From Antedon mediterranea (taxonomy: Eukaryota; Echinodermata; Crinoidea; Comatulida; Antedonidae): DNA of 64,000 bases. The DNA lies in the NCBI RefSeq assembly GCF_964355755.1, contig NC_092670.1:5231001-5295000 (forward strand), read 5' to 3'. Within the stretch, counting starts at the first letter, position 1, and each line of letters starts with the position of its first letter. Below the pieces are notes generated by a model. That model was not told the origin of the DNA, searched no databases, and saw only the letters and a program-made list of their open reading frames with translations. A program made the translations under genes and the position numbers. This document shows, piece after piece, positions 46,901 to 60,800 of this stretch.

Positions 46901-48236
46901 TAGTAGTATTTCAAATAGATTTTAGACTTTGTAGGAGTTTTTTGAAATTGAAAATTTGGTTTGTGTATCTGAAAATCTACATACAAGTCTGACCTTTTTT
47001 CTAGAGGAATATTAATTTTCAATAGGATTTTTTTTTATTTGCAATCTAACATATTGAAGAGCACTGAGTTACATTTTGCTGTGGTTTGACAATTAGTCAG
47101 AATTTATTCCTGCGGAGTACCTCTATTGTGTTTACGTTGACACTGTTGTAAGTAACATTTTAATTGATATTGCATATTATATTTATAGATAGATGTGCGT
47201 TGACATCTCCTACTGTGTGAATGTCATAGAAAATTGTTTTGCTTGCTGTTGAATGATTCCAACCTTTTATTAATTTTACAAGACAGACAATTTTCCACAA
47301 AGATTTTTTTAAGCTGATATTAAATTTTGTTATCAGATTACATGGTTTAATTTAAATTTTATGGTTTTTACATCGTGACAACAACTAGTAAATTTCACAA
47401 AGGAAATTGATTATCTGTTTGAAATCGGATCTCTTTAAATAAAAAAATTTTCATTTTCTAGAGAAAAAGCAAACAGTATACCGTACATTTAATCATATAG
47501 AAACATCTGTACTGAATTCCATATTCATATCATTTAATATTGTGTGTTTATGAATTTTATTCTCACATCTGTAAATTCTCTTACGAATTTGTTTCTCTGT
47601 GGAGATTGTATAGAGACATTGAGTTGTAGTTTAACTCGCAATTAATGTGCAACTGTTGTCATACCATGTCTGCTAATTATCTTCTTTCAATTTTAATGAG
47701 GTAATTACTATGCAAGATAATTTCAATTTCTCTATTTAAATTCAAACCTTTGCTGTTGAGAATCATTCTTTGTTTAGAAAAAACACTCAGGATTGCATTT
47801 GTTTGGGGTCATCTGGAAAATGTCAGTGAGACATATTTAATAATGGTGTTTAAGAGACTCAGTCTGGTCTTAAATTTAACGATACGCTACTGTAACGTGG
47901 AAAGCTGTTCCATAAGCACAGTGAGATTGGGAAGATAGCTGTAGACCTGCAATGGCAATGTACTACATCTAATAATATATAACTCTCAAATTGTATGCCG
48001 AAAGCTTGTTCCTGCATTCCTGTATACATTTTAAATGTATTAAACTATTAGTTTCAGAGAATTGCTTTTTGTTTCATGTTGAAATACTGCTAACATCATT
48101 GGCTGGAGTGAACAATACTATTTGTTGTTGCAAGTTGATTAACACAACAGAGGATATTTTCCTTGTACTGTTAGAAATAAATCTGCATTGACGTTTTTTT
48201 TTCTCTTGGATTTATTATAAACTACTGACAACAAAC
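43940..48236. other. Intergenic or 5' intron, nothing definite
   Basis: AT-rich DNA with the hairpin at 44,249. No exon could be supported; short frames at 43,956, 44,624, 46,593, 47,750 and 47,991 lack splice and similarity support. Confidence 0.55.
44249..44297. repeat. Long hairpin
   Basis: The arms TACCATGGAGGAAAAAA and TTTTTTCCTCCATGGTA (17 bp, exact) surround an A/T-rich loop of about 15 nt. It may be the remnant of a very short inverted-repeat element. No T-run or gene context suggests termination. Confidence 0.8.
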
Positions 48237-48249
48237 ATGAAATTTCTTG
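48237..48249 (+). CDS. Candidate TMCC first coding exon (MKFL)
   Basis: ATGAAATTTCTTG is followed by a near-consensus donor GTAAGT, ending one base into a codon. Joined to the exon at 51,714 it gives MKFLELPPDKRRSRS. It is 3.5 kb upstream of that exon and has a better donor than the MFLIP candidate at 31,500. TMCC genes in vertebrates have alternative N-termini, so both may be used. It is not proven. Confidence 0.35.
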
Positions 48250-49934
48250 GTAAGTTTTTGTTGTATTTTTATACAGTTGATTACTTATACTTATCTAAAA
48301 TAGTTTAGCATGTTGTTAATATTACCATGGTAATACAGAAAACCAGATTGTATCAACATCTTTTGTTTTTTTAAGCTCAGTTCACAAAATCTTTATCATC
48401 ATTTAGTTCTTTTGTTTTTAACCAAAATGTGTGTTAAATTGTGCTCTGCCTAGAGTGTACTGTACATGACCACTTTTTGGCTCCTTTTCACATATATTTT
48501 GTACTATATTGTACTATTTATGTTTGATTTGAATAAAGTTGGTATTAAATTAAATTTTAAATAGTCCAGCCCCTTTTATTGGCATAGGGTCGCCACCATC
48601 TATAGTTCTGGTTGTTACCAAACAGGCTTTATCTCGGATAATATGTGTATGTTCACTGTACAACATTCACTCGTGTGCAAAATAATATCTAGTGTACGTA
48701 CAGTACATGGTAACCCTGGAAATCAGCACCTGTACAATAGACCTTATTGTCGCTAAATATACAGTATCAAAAGTAGCCTCAAATTATAATAGAATACTAC
48801 TGTATGTTCAGTAACTGTAGTTGAAACTGTAGAAAAGGTGAACATCTGGAATAGTGCTGAAAGGATTGTTATTTGCAAATCCAGTGTAAGGGTTAATAGA
48901 CATTGTACTCTGGGGTTTAGACATAAAGTCAATTGTAGTTCAGAACATATAAAATTAGCATTCCATGTTAAACATTTCTGAGTGCTAAGTCTGGCTAAGT
49001 TCAATTTTTATGTTGGCAATTCCTCGGAAGTTCAAAAGTTCATTTCTTTTTATATGTCATTTTTCGAACTATAAAAGATTTATATAGAATGAAAAAAACA
49101 AATGCTTAATTTCTGATCATTAGATTATGTAGGAATAATAATCATTATTAATAGTAGCAGATGTACAGTTTGGCAAATGCTCTACATTTTTATTTGTAAT
49201 TTGTCAGAGATTTAGCCAAGAATGAATTTTAAAATAACTGTTTTACTATATACAGGAATTATTAAGAATTTCTATAGTTACTAGAAGTCATAAAAGAATG
49301 ATTCATGTTTACATTACATTGTACAAATATAATAATTAACTTTTCGAGGATATCAGACAAAAAAATAACTAAAGATGGTTTACTAAAATGCCCTGTTGGG
49401 CCAGCTAGTTTTATCCATTATCATAAAACAGTAAAGTAAAATCTAAATAAACACAGTATATTTTATGGTTGCCCATAATGTCACCTAATAATTTAAAAAG
49501 TTACAGCTACACCACCTTCCTCGCAATTATATTTAGCAAGAATTCCATCAATACCCATGTACGCATTGTGAGTCAAATTGTGCGCATACAAAGAGTTCAG
49601 TTCGTACCCAACAACATACAGTACAGCCTAATGTGACTCATTCTGTCTATTATAGTATCAATTTGTATTTGATTGGCTTATAATTACAAATGTTTAATCT
49701 GTACTATTATGTATCTTGTTGATATGGCAATAATAGCATTATGATTTTACCAATGTGACTCATAAATCTTGATTTGCTACAAACTGTGTGTACTTTGTAC
49801 TTATGGGGGTTTTGATTCCATTTTTTGTTTAAATTATATTGTTTTGTTAATATCACAGTTCTAAAGCTGTCTACACTATCAAACTTTATGTGAACAAAAA
49901 ATGTGATGTGCCCATAATGGACATGATGATGTAG

Positions 49935-49990
49935 TGGAAGCTGTAGCTTGGTGGTTAATGCTTGCTTTCTAAGGTTCAGGGTTCAATCCT
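49935..49990 (+). mobile_element. tRNA-derived SINE fragment
   Basis: GTAGCTTGGTGGTTAATGC (A-box-like) and GGGTTCAATCCTGACC (B-box-like) lie at tRNA spacing, with degenerate sequence after. The family is unclear. Confidence 0.5.
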
Positions 49991-50095
49991 GACCAAGTGC
50001 CATGACAGATTTGTAACTCACAACTCTTTCAGTACCTACCATAAGCTTCAGGAGACTTTAGTTTCTAAGCTACAGATTAGATACATTATAAAATA

Positions 50096-50936
50096 CCGTA
50101 TATTTCGGTGTATAAGTCGCACCTGTGTATAAGACGCACCCCCAACTGAGAGTAAAATATCGGTATTTTTTATATCGTCGATGTATAAGACGCACCTTAT
50201 ATTTCATCAAAACAATGTTTTTTTAAATTGTAATCAATATTATTGTGATAATATATTTTGTTATATCTACAACGGCGTCCTTTATTTAGGTTTTTTCTTA
50301 CCTAGGCTCGGCCGCGCCCAGCCTCAACAAGTTCTTTCTAACTTGTTATTCATGATATCGCCGCAACATCGAGTGCATGACCGTGTGTGTAACACGCACG
50401 TGTGTGGGCTAGCCTCGCTCGATCATTTCGAGAGGGCGCACGTTTTCACGGACAATCGTATTCGATTAGTATCTATGTATCCGAGAAGTGTGTACGCAAG
50501 GTCCATGCTATAATCACCTGGAGAATATACTAGTCGAATACCGCACACCATGTGCCACCAAAAGAAGGGCTTGCGCTTGGGGTACGGCGATCGTGCGTAT
50601 AACTACTGTATAAATAAATACTATTCCAATCGTACGACGTAAACGTTTACAAATGAAATTTTATCGGAGCGCCATAATGAACAAATCTTTTCATCATATT
50701 TAGTATAACATCATGCTAAAATGACTTGAAAACTAGGCAGAAGCAGGTTGCCGTTACGTTAGTTAGTTACTGTAGCTAGGCCTAGCCTACTCAGGCCTAG
50801 CAAACGAGGTGACGATAGCCTAGGCCTATGTACAATCTGTGTGGTGAGGCATTTATGTTCGGTGTATAAGACGCACCCTTAATTTGGAGGTCAAATTTGC
50901 GTGTCAAAAGTGCGACTTATACACCGAAATATACGG
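50096..50936. mobile_element. 841-bp MITE (CCGTATATTTCGGTGTATAAG ends)
   Basis: The ends CCGTATATTTCGGTGTATAA and its exact mirror continue through GTCGCAC, and both are flanked by TA. The word GTGTATAAGACGCACC recurs three times near the ends. Very similar CCGTATTTTTCGG..TATAAG ends are familiar from MITEs in many animal genomes (recalled, not searched). No transposase is present. A 110-codon frame (50,181-50,513) inside it has no recognisable similarity. Confidence 0.85.
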
Positions 50937-51713
50937 TAGTTTATCCATCCTGAAACTAGTGAGTTACTCACTGTTGGATGCATATATGAAAATAAGTAAC
51001 TACAGTAGAGTATTATGGTTTCAATGTATTAAATTGAAAGGTTTCAAAGGATCAACCTCAGCCTACACAATCACTATATATAAATTAATATAGTGTGTTC
51101 TATAAAAACAGACCAAGACTGTCAAAGAGTTGATCTGTACTATACTATAAGGAAAGATATAGTCCTGGAATTGAATTATTAAAATCATTAAATATTTAGT
51201 CAATAAGTGGTTTTCCAGCTCCTAATAAAAATAATAGGTGGTTGACATGATTCAGGACTCTACAAGGATATACTGTACTGTAGGTTACAGTAAATCCTGT
51301 CTGTCAGAAAGGTCACTTTACATGGCTTTTGTACTACAAACATTAAGAATTACCATTTTTTGTATTCAAATTAAAAATTTAAATACACACTGTGTTTGCA
51401 ATTAACTTTAAAACTGTTGATGCTTTTTTTTAAATTTTGCATGTAAATATTTTGTTTTTATTCAAACCATAATCATTGCATGTCAATATGTTATTTACCT
51501 CATACAAAATGCAAATTGTTTGTGTACATTTACCTACTGTATAACCTTACTTCTGCAGAACGGTAAAAATAGTTCATTCTTATATAGCACATAAAGCAAG
51601 CCTCCCAATGCGCTGAACGTTTTGGAGCAAACAATGAACAATGAACAAATTTGCATTTGTCAAAAAAAAAAAATTACGAATTAACAAATGATTTATTTTG
51701 TTTTCATGCGTAG

Positions 51714-51836
51714 AACTGCCACCAGATAAGCGTAGAAGTAGGAGTGCGGAGGATTTGTCACTGAAACCATCATCGCATCTCCATCACCCACCAGATGGAT
51801 CCCGCTCACCGCAACTCTCATCTAGAGTGTCCCATG
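51714..51836 (+). CDS. TMCC-like coding exon a
   Basis: The acceptor is TTCATGCGTAG and the donor CATG|GTAATT at 51,837. It encodes 40 codons, LPPDKRRSRSAEDLSLKPSS through SSRVSH, a basic, Ser/Pro-rich disordered segment. It needs one base from an upstream exon (Glu if G) and passes one base on. Conservation is weak here, but the phase fit and the basic cluster DKRRSRS support it. Confidence 0.8.
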
Positions 51837-54800
51837 GTAATTATTCATTCTAGCATTAGTAAGATGGTGTACAGAAAGTAAAGTATTGAAATTAGTTGGT
51901 TGTTTTGTAATAATCCATTTCTATTTTCAGACATGTACCTTTCAACACTGTGTTTATATACAAACCTGTACAGTAGCTTAGTGTTTGTAGGGTCTCAACC
52001 TTTATTTGAAGTGCTTTTCAAACTAGATACCAGCAGCTAAAGTGCTTAATAGGCCTAAAGCTCATGACAACTTGGCAAAAATCCTATCCATAGGTCAATT
52101 TAATCTGCTAGACTAGGCCTAAAACAATTCTACATTATTCTACCCCTTTGGTCTCAAGTTCCTTTGCTTGCATGCCCCTATTGAGGCCTGCATTGTCACA
52201 TGGGTTATAAATTATTGTACTTTACGTCTTTACATTTTGCCCCTTTCAGTACTTTGGGAGGCACCAAGCTACCTCGCCAGTGAATTACCAAATTAATTGG
52301 GCCTTAGAGTGGTTGCTTTTAACCATTTAATGAAATAACATTTAAAAATGATTATTATTAATACAGAAACTGTAAAAAATACTTTTAGGATAAGCCTAAA
52401 GTTTTACTGATTGTTGTGTAGGACCTAAGATTCAATTGGAATGTGTAGTAGTTAAGATATGGTCACTCAGTTCTATTTCAACTTGATGGCAAAGCATTAA
52501 AAAAACAGATTGATGAAATACCTTCATCATCAAACAATGGATTCAAAGTGTGTTTCCACTCCTAATTCCTTCCTACTGTCTTTTTTCTCCAATTTCAGGA
52601 ATTAGAGGTCTGTTTTTGAAGAGGAAGGAACAGACCGACATGAACTCAAACAATAATGTCAACGAGGTCGTTGACACTGTATCTTACGCACCAGATATTC
52701 ACGACCCACCAGAACGCCCGAGTGCATTTAACAAAGTCTTACTACAAATCAAGTCTGGCACTAGGTTGTAAGTTCTCATATTTTCAAATCAATTTTTTAC
52801 TAATTTTTGAAATCGCAGCATAGCATTTGATTTAAAAGGTAAAACGTCCACCCCATTATGTCATTCCATGTTAGAAATACGCAGAAGACACATAAGGCAT
52901 CTTCACTCTTCATGTGTTTCAACTGGTGGGTTGGAATGACAGGTGACCATCTTTCGGATGAGACTTTTCGAAAAGAGAAAGGGACTGTCTCTAATTCACC
53001 ACCAGAAGGACCCCCACCAGAAAAAAGTCTAAGCACTTGGGCTCCTGATTTGGAAATCCTGGATCCGCCACTGTGTAATGATTTCCGGGAATGATTTCTA
53101 TGACAATGTAGGCCTACATAATTTTGATTGCAATACTAGTGTAAAGGGTCATACAGGATTAGAACAGAGAAAGAAATAAACAGGATATTGACTAACTACC
53201 TGAGGTCATCGCGTTACTGTATCGTGAGTTTTATAGAAAGTGCACTAACCATTTAATACGTCAATATTATATGGCTTGCTTCTCACCAACATACACGCAA
53301 TATACAATCACACGCAATAGTTTGGATGAGCCATTGCTTGTATATAAACATTCATGCATTACGTCATATATTTTACTGGGAACTACAGTATTGCATTGTA
53401 AGCCTAAAGTATATTAAACTGTTCACTGTCAATAACCGACTGTACTTAAATCACCTGATTGTATGACCGCAACCAATTTGTTGATCAAAACTACACACTT
53501 ATTCATTCAATCTTTTATTTCGAAATCTCTTGTTCATAGAAAGTAAAAATTACATATAAAATACAGTCTACGTTTTCACTAGCCCATGGATGCCCAATCG
53601 ACTAGCCCAAAGTACTACAGAAATGTTTTTAAAACAGTGCCTTTGTGACGTTATGTTATGACTATGTTACAATTTGTTCATGTGTTTTTGTTAGCACATA
53701 ATAAAACAGTATTATGAAAAAGCTTTTAAGGAAGATTACATCTGTTGCATGTATAAGAAATGATGCTGGCATCCTAAATGTCACAATATTGATTCCCAAC
53801 CTCTTGTAGTAGACATTCTAAAGTTCGGTACATAAATAACAATAACATATTTGAAGAAAAAAAATTATAATGCAACATATTTTAATGTACAGTAAGCTAA
53901 TAAGCTATAATTTGTTATCTTTTGATATGCTCATCACTCAACGTAATCGTGTCTTTGCATGTTTTTTAGAATTTTAGTACATTGTGTATTGACATAAAAT
54001 TAAAAGTGTCATAAAAAATATCGATCAGTTCATATATTGACATTTATTTTCATTGATGTCTAGTTTGATGTCACTAAGTGTTTGTTACAATATAGTGTCT
54101 AAATTTGTGAATTTACATTAAACACAGTACTTTGTGTTCGGGCTTAGAATAAACGCCCTCTCAAATAAACGCCCTCTCAAATAAACGCCCTCCCTTTTGA
54201 ATAAATTCCCTGTGATGTTTTCTTTTCCTCGAGTAAACTCTTAATTTAATTCTGGTTTGAACCAAACCTGTTCTATATTAAATTACTGTATTATTATTAT
54301 TTGTTATTTTTTAAGCGTCTTTCCAAAGATGATTAAAGCACTGTACAGAATAGTTAACAAAATAAACAACATTCAAAATATATTAATGTGCTTACTTTAG
54401 GAAACAAATGAATTTTGAGGTGTTTAAACACAAAAACACTAGGAGTGCTTGATGAATTTCCAAGGGAATGCTATTCCATAGTTTAAGACCATGGATAGAA
54501 AACGCACCGTCCCCAAAAACTTATTTAGTGATAGGGAAATAAAAGGCATACATGTCCATTGATGATCTAAGGCCTAAACGACAAGACCCGTGGGGCAATC
54601 TTAAAATCATTCTTTGTCTTGGTCGGTGGCCAATCCAACTTTCGTAGTAATGGAGATGGAGTGCCCGTCCATTCTAGTGGAGAGAGATGGTAAAACACTC
54701 CATATGATCAATGCATTGTAGGTCAATAGAAGACGCAATGATGCAAGAGAAAACGCTGTAGCAACCCATGTGGTAAACCTTGGGTACCTATTTGGGGTGA

Positions 54801-57800
54801 GCTGCTAGTCGAGACTGAGAGCGATTTCAAGCCTGACGTGATTCAATTCCCATTGTGATTCACTCTCAGAAAAATCTTAATTGAATACCAAGTCAAGCAA
54901 GGTATAATGACTAATGTGACGAAAGTAGCCCTAGTTTGTATGACTGGTTTATTTATAGTTTATATAGGATGTGTAAATCATCTTATTTTTTATTTCACAT
55001 CACTAGGCCAAGTGTGTCACAGGTCACATGCAATCAGTGTAGTTTTTTGCAATTCCTATCACTGATTGGTGAGTGTTTGCACAAAGATGCATTTGAATAT
55101 TACTTGGGTGTAAAAAATTATTTATTTCGCCAGTTTTATTGGAGTTTTTTATTGTATATTTTTGTTTTTGTCTGGATGGTGAAATATGGTGAATAAATAA
55201 ATAAACAACATACTGGGATTCACTAGGCCCATAATATTTTGACTAAAATTATTGAATGAACCATGATCACCATTAACTAAACTGAAAATAAATTAGCAGC
55301 TGAAGTTGTTTTTTATGGATATTTGAGGACCTTAGTAATGATTGAAAAAAAATGTACTTACAAAAAAAAAATGAAAGATGCCTTAATTCATAATATCCAA
55401 TTACTCTATGCTAGATAACAATTAAAAAGGAAAATGTAGCAATAAAATACAACTTTAGAAGCTGAAACAGGAAACATTCAAATATAGGAAGGTGTCATGT
55501 TCTAATAGGTGTTTGCATTCTGATGTATATCATTGATGCTACAGACAACATTATAAACACACTGTGTACACATATTCATTGTATCCTTGCATAGACAATG
55601 GTGTCATGGTGGCACGATGGTAACACATGGAAGCATCTATCTACATACAATTAATAGTTTATTCTTTTGTGTATCTTCAACGCTTATATGAACTGCTGGA
55701 TATAGGTTTTTAAACCATTCTGTAATATCTGGATTGCAATAGGGAACACATTATGGTATTCAACCATTACCGCCTTGAGTTGTTAGTTCTATGTTTTACT
55801 TGTTTGTGTATGGGTACACTGGATTCATATGATCTGGTTAAACCTACAGTATACATACACAGTATACATGTAATGTGAATTCGCCTTGATTGTTTTGAGT
55901 TTATTTGAAATTATGTGTATCATGGATACGGGACGCATTTTACCTGGGTAAGTTTATACATACGCATCTTCTGTGATCTAAAGTTGAATGTCTTTGGACC
56001 ATTCTACAACTAGATAGAAATTTAGTATTTTTTTGGATGGATGGCTAGTTAAGACCAGGAATGCTAATACCCAATACCATTTTGATTTTATGATTTATTT
56101 GGGAATTACCTTAAAGACAGAGAGAGAGAGGTAAAAACTTGAAAATAATGTAACAAGACGTAATAATAATAAAGCTACACAGATGTTATATAATTGTAAT
56201 TCTCTACTACTGTACTAACTCATGGAAAAGGTGATTTTGAAGTTTATATGTCATTGATGCTGATCAAGTTTTATTTAATCCTCATACTGAGGAAATGTTT
56301 TAATCATTTTTAAAACTGAACATTTTTACACATCGGAAATTGATAAAGTACATGTTTTTCTCATGTGTGAAGCTCATTATCCACGGCTAATTACAGACTT
56401 TGGACGACTTTGTTTATCATTTTTGTCACATTTGCAAAAGCAGACTTTTTTTTTGTTTAATGTCTAACACAAAAGTAAATAATTGTTGATAATGTTGACA
56501 TTGCCACAGTTAATCCTTTGTCATTATTGATTGGGGCAAATAGTGGGAGTTTTCCCCATTTTTAACCTTCAATAAACTCTTGAACTTGTAATTAGTAGCT
56601 GAACCTTATCAACTTCTAGTACAAAAGGTGTTGGGCCTAAAAATGTTGTCCCCTTACACTGTAAATGTTATGCTCATGAGAAAATGGAAGACCCTACTAT
56701 TCCTATGGTGCCGTAGACTATTATGAACTAATATTAAAATTATATCAAACTTTTTATGTTCTTTAGAAAAAAAGATGTTGACCCCAAACCAACACCTACG
56801 CCAACTGTGTCCGTTACAAGAACCAAATCAAATGCAAGCGAGGGCGAGCTTTCAGGAAAGAGCAAAGGTGAAAGGTCAAGAGCACAATCTGGAAGTAGAG
56901 ATGGATCTACAATAGAAGAATATGATTTGGTAATTTGATAAATAATTATACAATAACAAGTCTATGAATATGTATTATACCATACCAACAAGTATAATCC
57001 AACACTTTGAATTTAGGTTAAATTCAGTAACAAGACTCCCAGGGTGGGATTATAATCGGTTATAATTAATATTTAATTATTACATAGTTTCAAGCTCACT
57101 TTTCGAGCACCAACCCTCCAATAAATATTATTTTGAGGATATTCCCTTGAAAAAATTTAGTACAAAAGTGTTACCTGTATCGCGATTATTTTTGTGGAAA
57201 TCCACAGTATATATATATACAGTAACCTCAACATGTGATAGTCTCCTGTTTAGTTTTCTGTTTCACTGGAAAATGTACTTATGATTATCATAATGTTCTA
57301 ATATTATAATCTCATCTCACAAATATTCTTCCAGTTTTGGATATTAAGCCTTTTTGTAAAAATTACAAAAATAAATAAATACCAGTATTTACTTTTATGT
57401 GTTTATATCTATTGTAATAGATATTGTACACATAATACACTTTTATAGTCCATATCAAGGTTGGCCTCAAGTGCAGGCACTATCTACTGATGGTTTTGAT
57501 AGCCTCAAGTGTGTCCAAGTACTATTAAAAACCTACTGACTATAATTGTAGAGTATCCTCTAGCCATCTTAAAATGCCTGTGTTTATAGCAACAACTTCC
57601 TTATCAAATCACAACACTCTACTCTTCTCACAAACTGTCAAAAAAATGTATACAAAACATAGGTCAGTCTGTTAAAAGGTCACTGTGTGATGTCCAGTTT
57701 CTGACCTTAAAACCATTTTCATAAGGGCTTGTTGAGGATTGCACAGTATTGATCGGTTTTTGCTTTGTACATATGAAGCTCAATTTCATAAACATAAATT

Positions 57801-60800
57801 TATGCATTTAGAGATTTTCACTCACATTTTTAAGATAAGGAGAACAAAATGTTTCGTAGTATTTCATAAAATAATTAATAGCGTGATCTTGCTCTTCAAG
57901 CATGAGTATTAAAGCGTGACTGGACATTTAAACTAATTATTCTCATGTTTACCTTTAAAGTCCCTCATCAAAAGTAAATCCCGGATGCGAGACTCACTTT
58001 TTTTTTTTACATTAGACACAAACTGTTACAATGGTAAACCAATGTGTTGTACTCCAATTGCTTAAGTCTACTTTAAATGTTTAATGTTTAGGGAGTTTCC
58101 ATGAACAATACATCTGTGAAATTGTTTTTCTTCAGTGAAATTCACATGCTATTTCATTTTTGTGGTTTTATATTTAATTATATATATTATAATATTTGTA
58201 TTGGTTTTCCATGCAAACAAACAGATTAATATATCATAATAATGTTAAGTATATTGCATTTGACAACATATATTATTAAGAGGCTGTGTGGGTGTACAGT
58301 AGGTTTTCTACAAAGTGTTTCTAAAAATTAGCATGGAGTACCAATATCTAATTTGTTTACACAAGATGTTTGTGTCACCTGTGTGTAAATTACAGGTATA
58401 TGGTGAATTTGGTTTTATTAAAGGTCTATATTTGACAGGCATTGGAGACAATTAGAGAGTGAGTGGCCGAGCGGTTAAGACAGTGGAACCGTGATTACGT
58501 AGCTATAACATTGGCATGGGTTCGAGGCTCACTCGCTCTATGGTTCTGGTTGAGAACAAGTCTTCTCGGATAGACTATAAACCGTATGTCCAGTGTACAC
58601 ATCTAGCTCATGTGCACTTTAAAGAACCTACTGTAGTACATCTTTCGAGACAAGTAGGGGGTTACCCCGGTGTACTAGTAGTACATCACAGCCACTGGTC
58701 ACCCTGTATTAAAAAATACAAAAAGATTGTTTATAAATGAAATTTTAATAATGTTATTGTTATTCTAGATTGATGGTTTATCAATACAGACTACAAGTTC
58801 AGATATAGGAGGCCTAGACAGTACCGATGGAACCCACACGCCAGACTTTGATAGAACACGGAACTTACGAGAACATTATCGACAGAAGATTAAACGAATC
58901 AAAGAACAGATAAAAGCTGAACAAAAACAAAGTGACGGTAAGTATCATATGAATCTTCCAACTAAAAGATCAAACGCTGCAAAGGTATTTTAATACTGTA
59001 CATCATTTGGGGCACCTCTATTAAGGGGACAGCCATATTTAGGGGACACCCATATTTAGGGGACACCCATATTTAGGGGACACCCATATTAAGGGGACAA
59101 CTACAATGCACAACCATATTAAGGGGCCACTTTCTGTGAAATGAACAATAGAAAATATATATATTCAGGGAAACATTTTTTTGGGTCCCAAAAATGTCCC
59201 TTAATAAGTTCTACTTCATTTCAATCATTATAATATACTAAGCCCAATCCAGAAGCATGTTCATTGCCAAGCTTTTTTTTTATATTGAATAATTAATATT
59301 AAAAACAAAAATATCAATTTTTGATACAGAAAATGTAAAAGAATACTTGGAACTTGCTGAACATGGCGACAAAGCACAAGTTGCACGGATTAAGTCCGTG
59401 TTTGAGAAACGAAACCTTAAGTCTAAGAACACGATGGATAATTTACAACGTAAACTTGAAGGTTACTTAAAAAAGGTGAAAGATTTAGAGCAGAATGGTG
59501 CCGTCGGGCCTAGGAAACCAAAAGAAGTTTTACATGGCGTTCAACAAGGACTACGGTAAAGTCATTTTAAATCCTTTTCATTTTTTCATAACCAGTCAGC
59601 AAATATGAAATATGTAAATTTGGTAAATTTCGTACATTTTGAATACAAGGATATTTCTCCGAGTACAGTATTACACATCACATCATCGTCTGCTTCCAGC
59701 ATATTGCATATAATGACACTGTACTCTCAAGAGTGCTATAGTACATTTATTTAATATCATGTGACCCACAATCCTCCAATGAAATGACTAGAATTTTCTT
59801 AGAGTTACTGTTATATATATTTATATTTAATGCACCAGCTACAGTATGGATAAATTAGAACATAAACAAACTTTAGATGGTGAATATTGTATTGTAAAAC
59901 TGTAAATTTTATTCCATATTATATATTTATTCCATAATTATATTATTAGATGTAGCGATAGAGGTGAAGTAGTGGGTGGTCATTAGTCGTCTTTGAAATT
60001 AATATTAACTCAAAGATGAAAATAGAACTAATTATCAGTTACTGTAAAAGTGAATTTGAAATATAGAAATTATTAATATAATAAAAATAAATGAGTGGGT
60101 GGAAAATTGTTAATGCAGACAATTCTATTATTGTGACATGTTGTATTTTTTATGATCACTTTACGTGCGTGTGGGATAACCATTACATTTATGAAAAAGT
60201 GTATAACAGCAATATAATAACCAATTAATCACAATAAATATATGAAATGAAAAGGGTTTAGGGGTGAAAATTATAAAAATATTTTCCAAACGTGAAAAGA
60301 TTTTTTTTTTCTTTCCACCAAAAAAAACACTATTGAACCACCGTTCAATAGTGCGTACTATTGCACGCCATGTGACCCACAATCGTCTAATCAATTTACA
60401 GGAATTTATTTTAGTGTTATATATTTTGTGATAATACTTCCATTTTGGTCAACTTTCTAAATTGACTATACTTTTCAATTTTACAGGAATGTAAAAGATA
60501 ACATCAGCGACCGAGTTTCAGGTATCGGTGGGTAAGTATCTAGCTATTTATTATTTTGTTGCCGTGGTAGCTCTATTTCTCTACATACATTTATAAAAAA
60601 ATATATACCAAGTTGGTCAATAACCAGGAGCGGTCGGTCGCAGGACTTTTTTAAAGGGGTTTCCCAAAAGGCCTGCGCCGTAGATACCAAGTAGGCCTAT
60701 TTGCGCCACATGACATGAAACACACAAGCAATCCAAACAGTCAGAAATTCATTCTGAGTAGCGTACCATCTGAGTCAATTCAGAATTTAAAAAATCCTAA

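Larger units (their letters stand above)
48250..51713 (+). other. TMCC upstream region or intron
   Basis: If the 48,237 start is right, this is intron 1. It holds a SINE fragment and the 841-bp MITE; the rest is AT-rich with no exon signal. A CTAG/GGCC-rich patch lies inside the MITE at 50,755-50,835. Confidence 0.6.
51837..56766 (+). other. TMCC introns a-b and b-c
   Basis: 51,837-52,598 is plain. 52,768-56,766 holds a segment with overlapping frames at 52,800-53,094 (ACCATCTTTCGGATGAGAC resembles a SINE body), an (ATTC)-type LINE tail at about 53,500, a 16-bp tandem repeat at 54,140, and a candidate old repeat at 54,300-54,860. The remainder is AT-rich. Confidence 0.65.

Noticed and set aside
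50181-50513. 110-codon frame in the 841-bp MITE as a transposase remnant
   Set aside because: No catalytic-type motif, low-complexity start, and the element is far too short to encode a transposase.
52800-53094. Two overlapping 78-codon frames as an extra TMCC exon
   Set aside because: Exons b and c join in perfect phase without it. It contains SINE-like words and no matching acceptor/donor pair.
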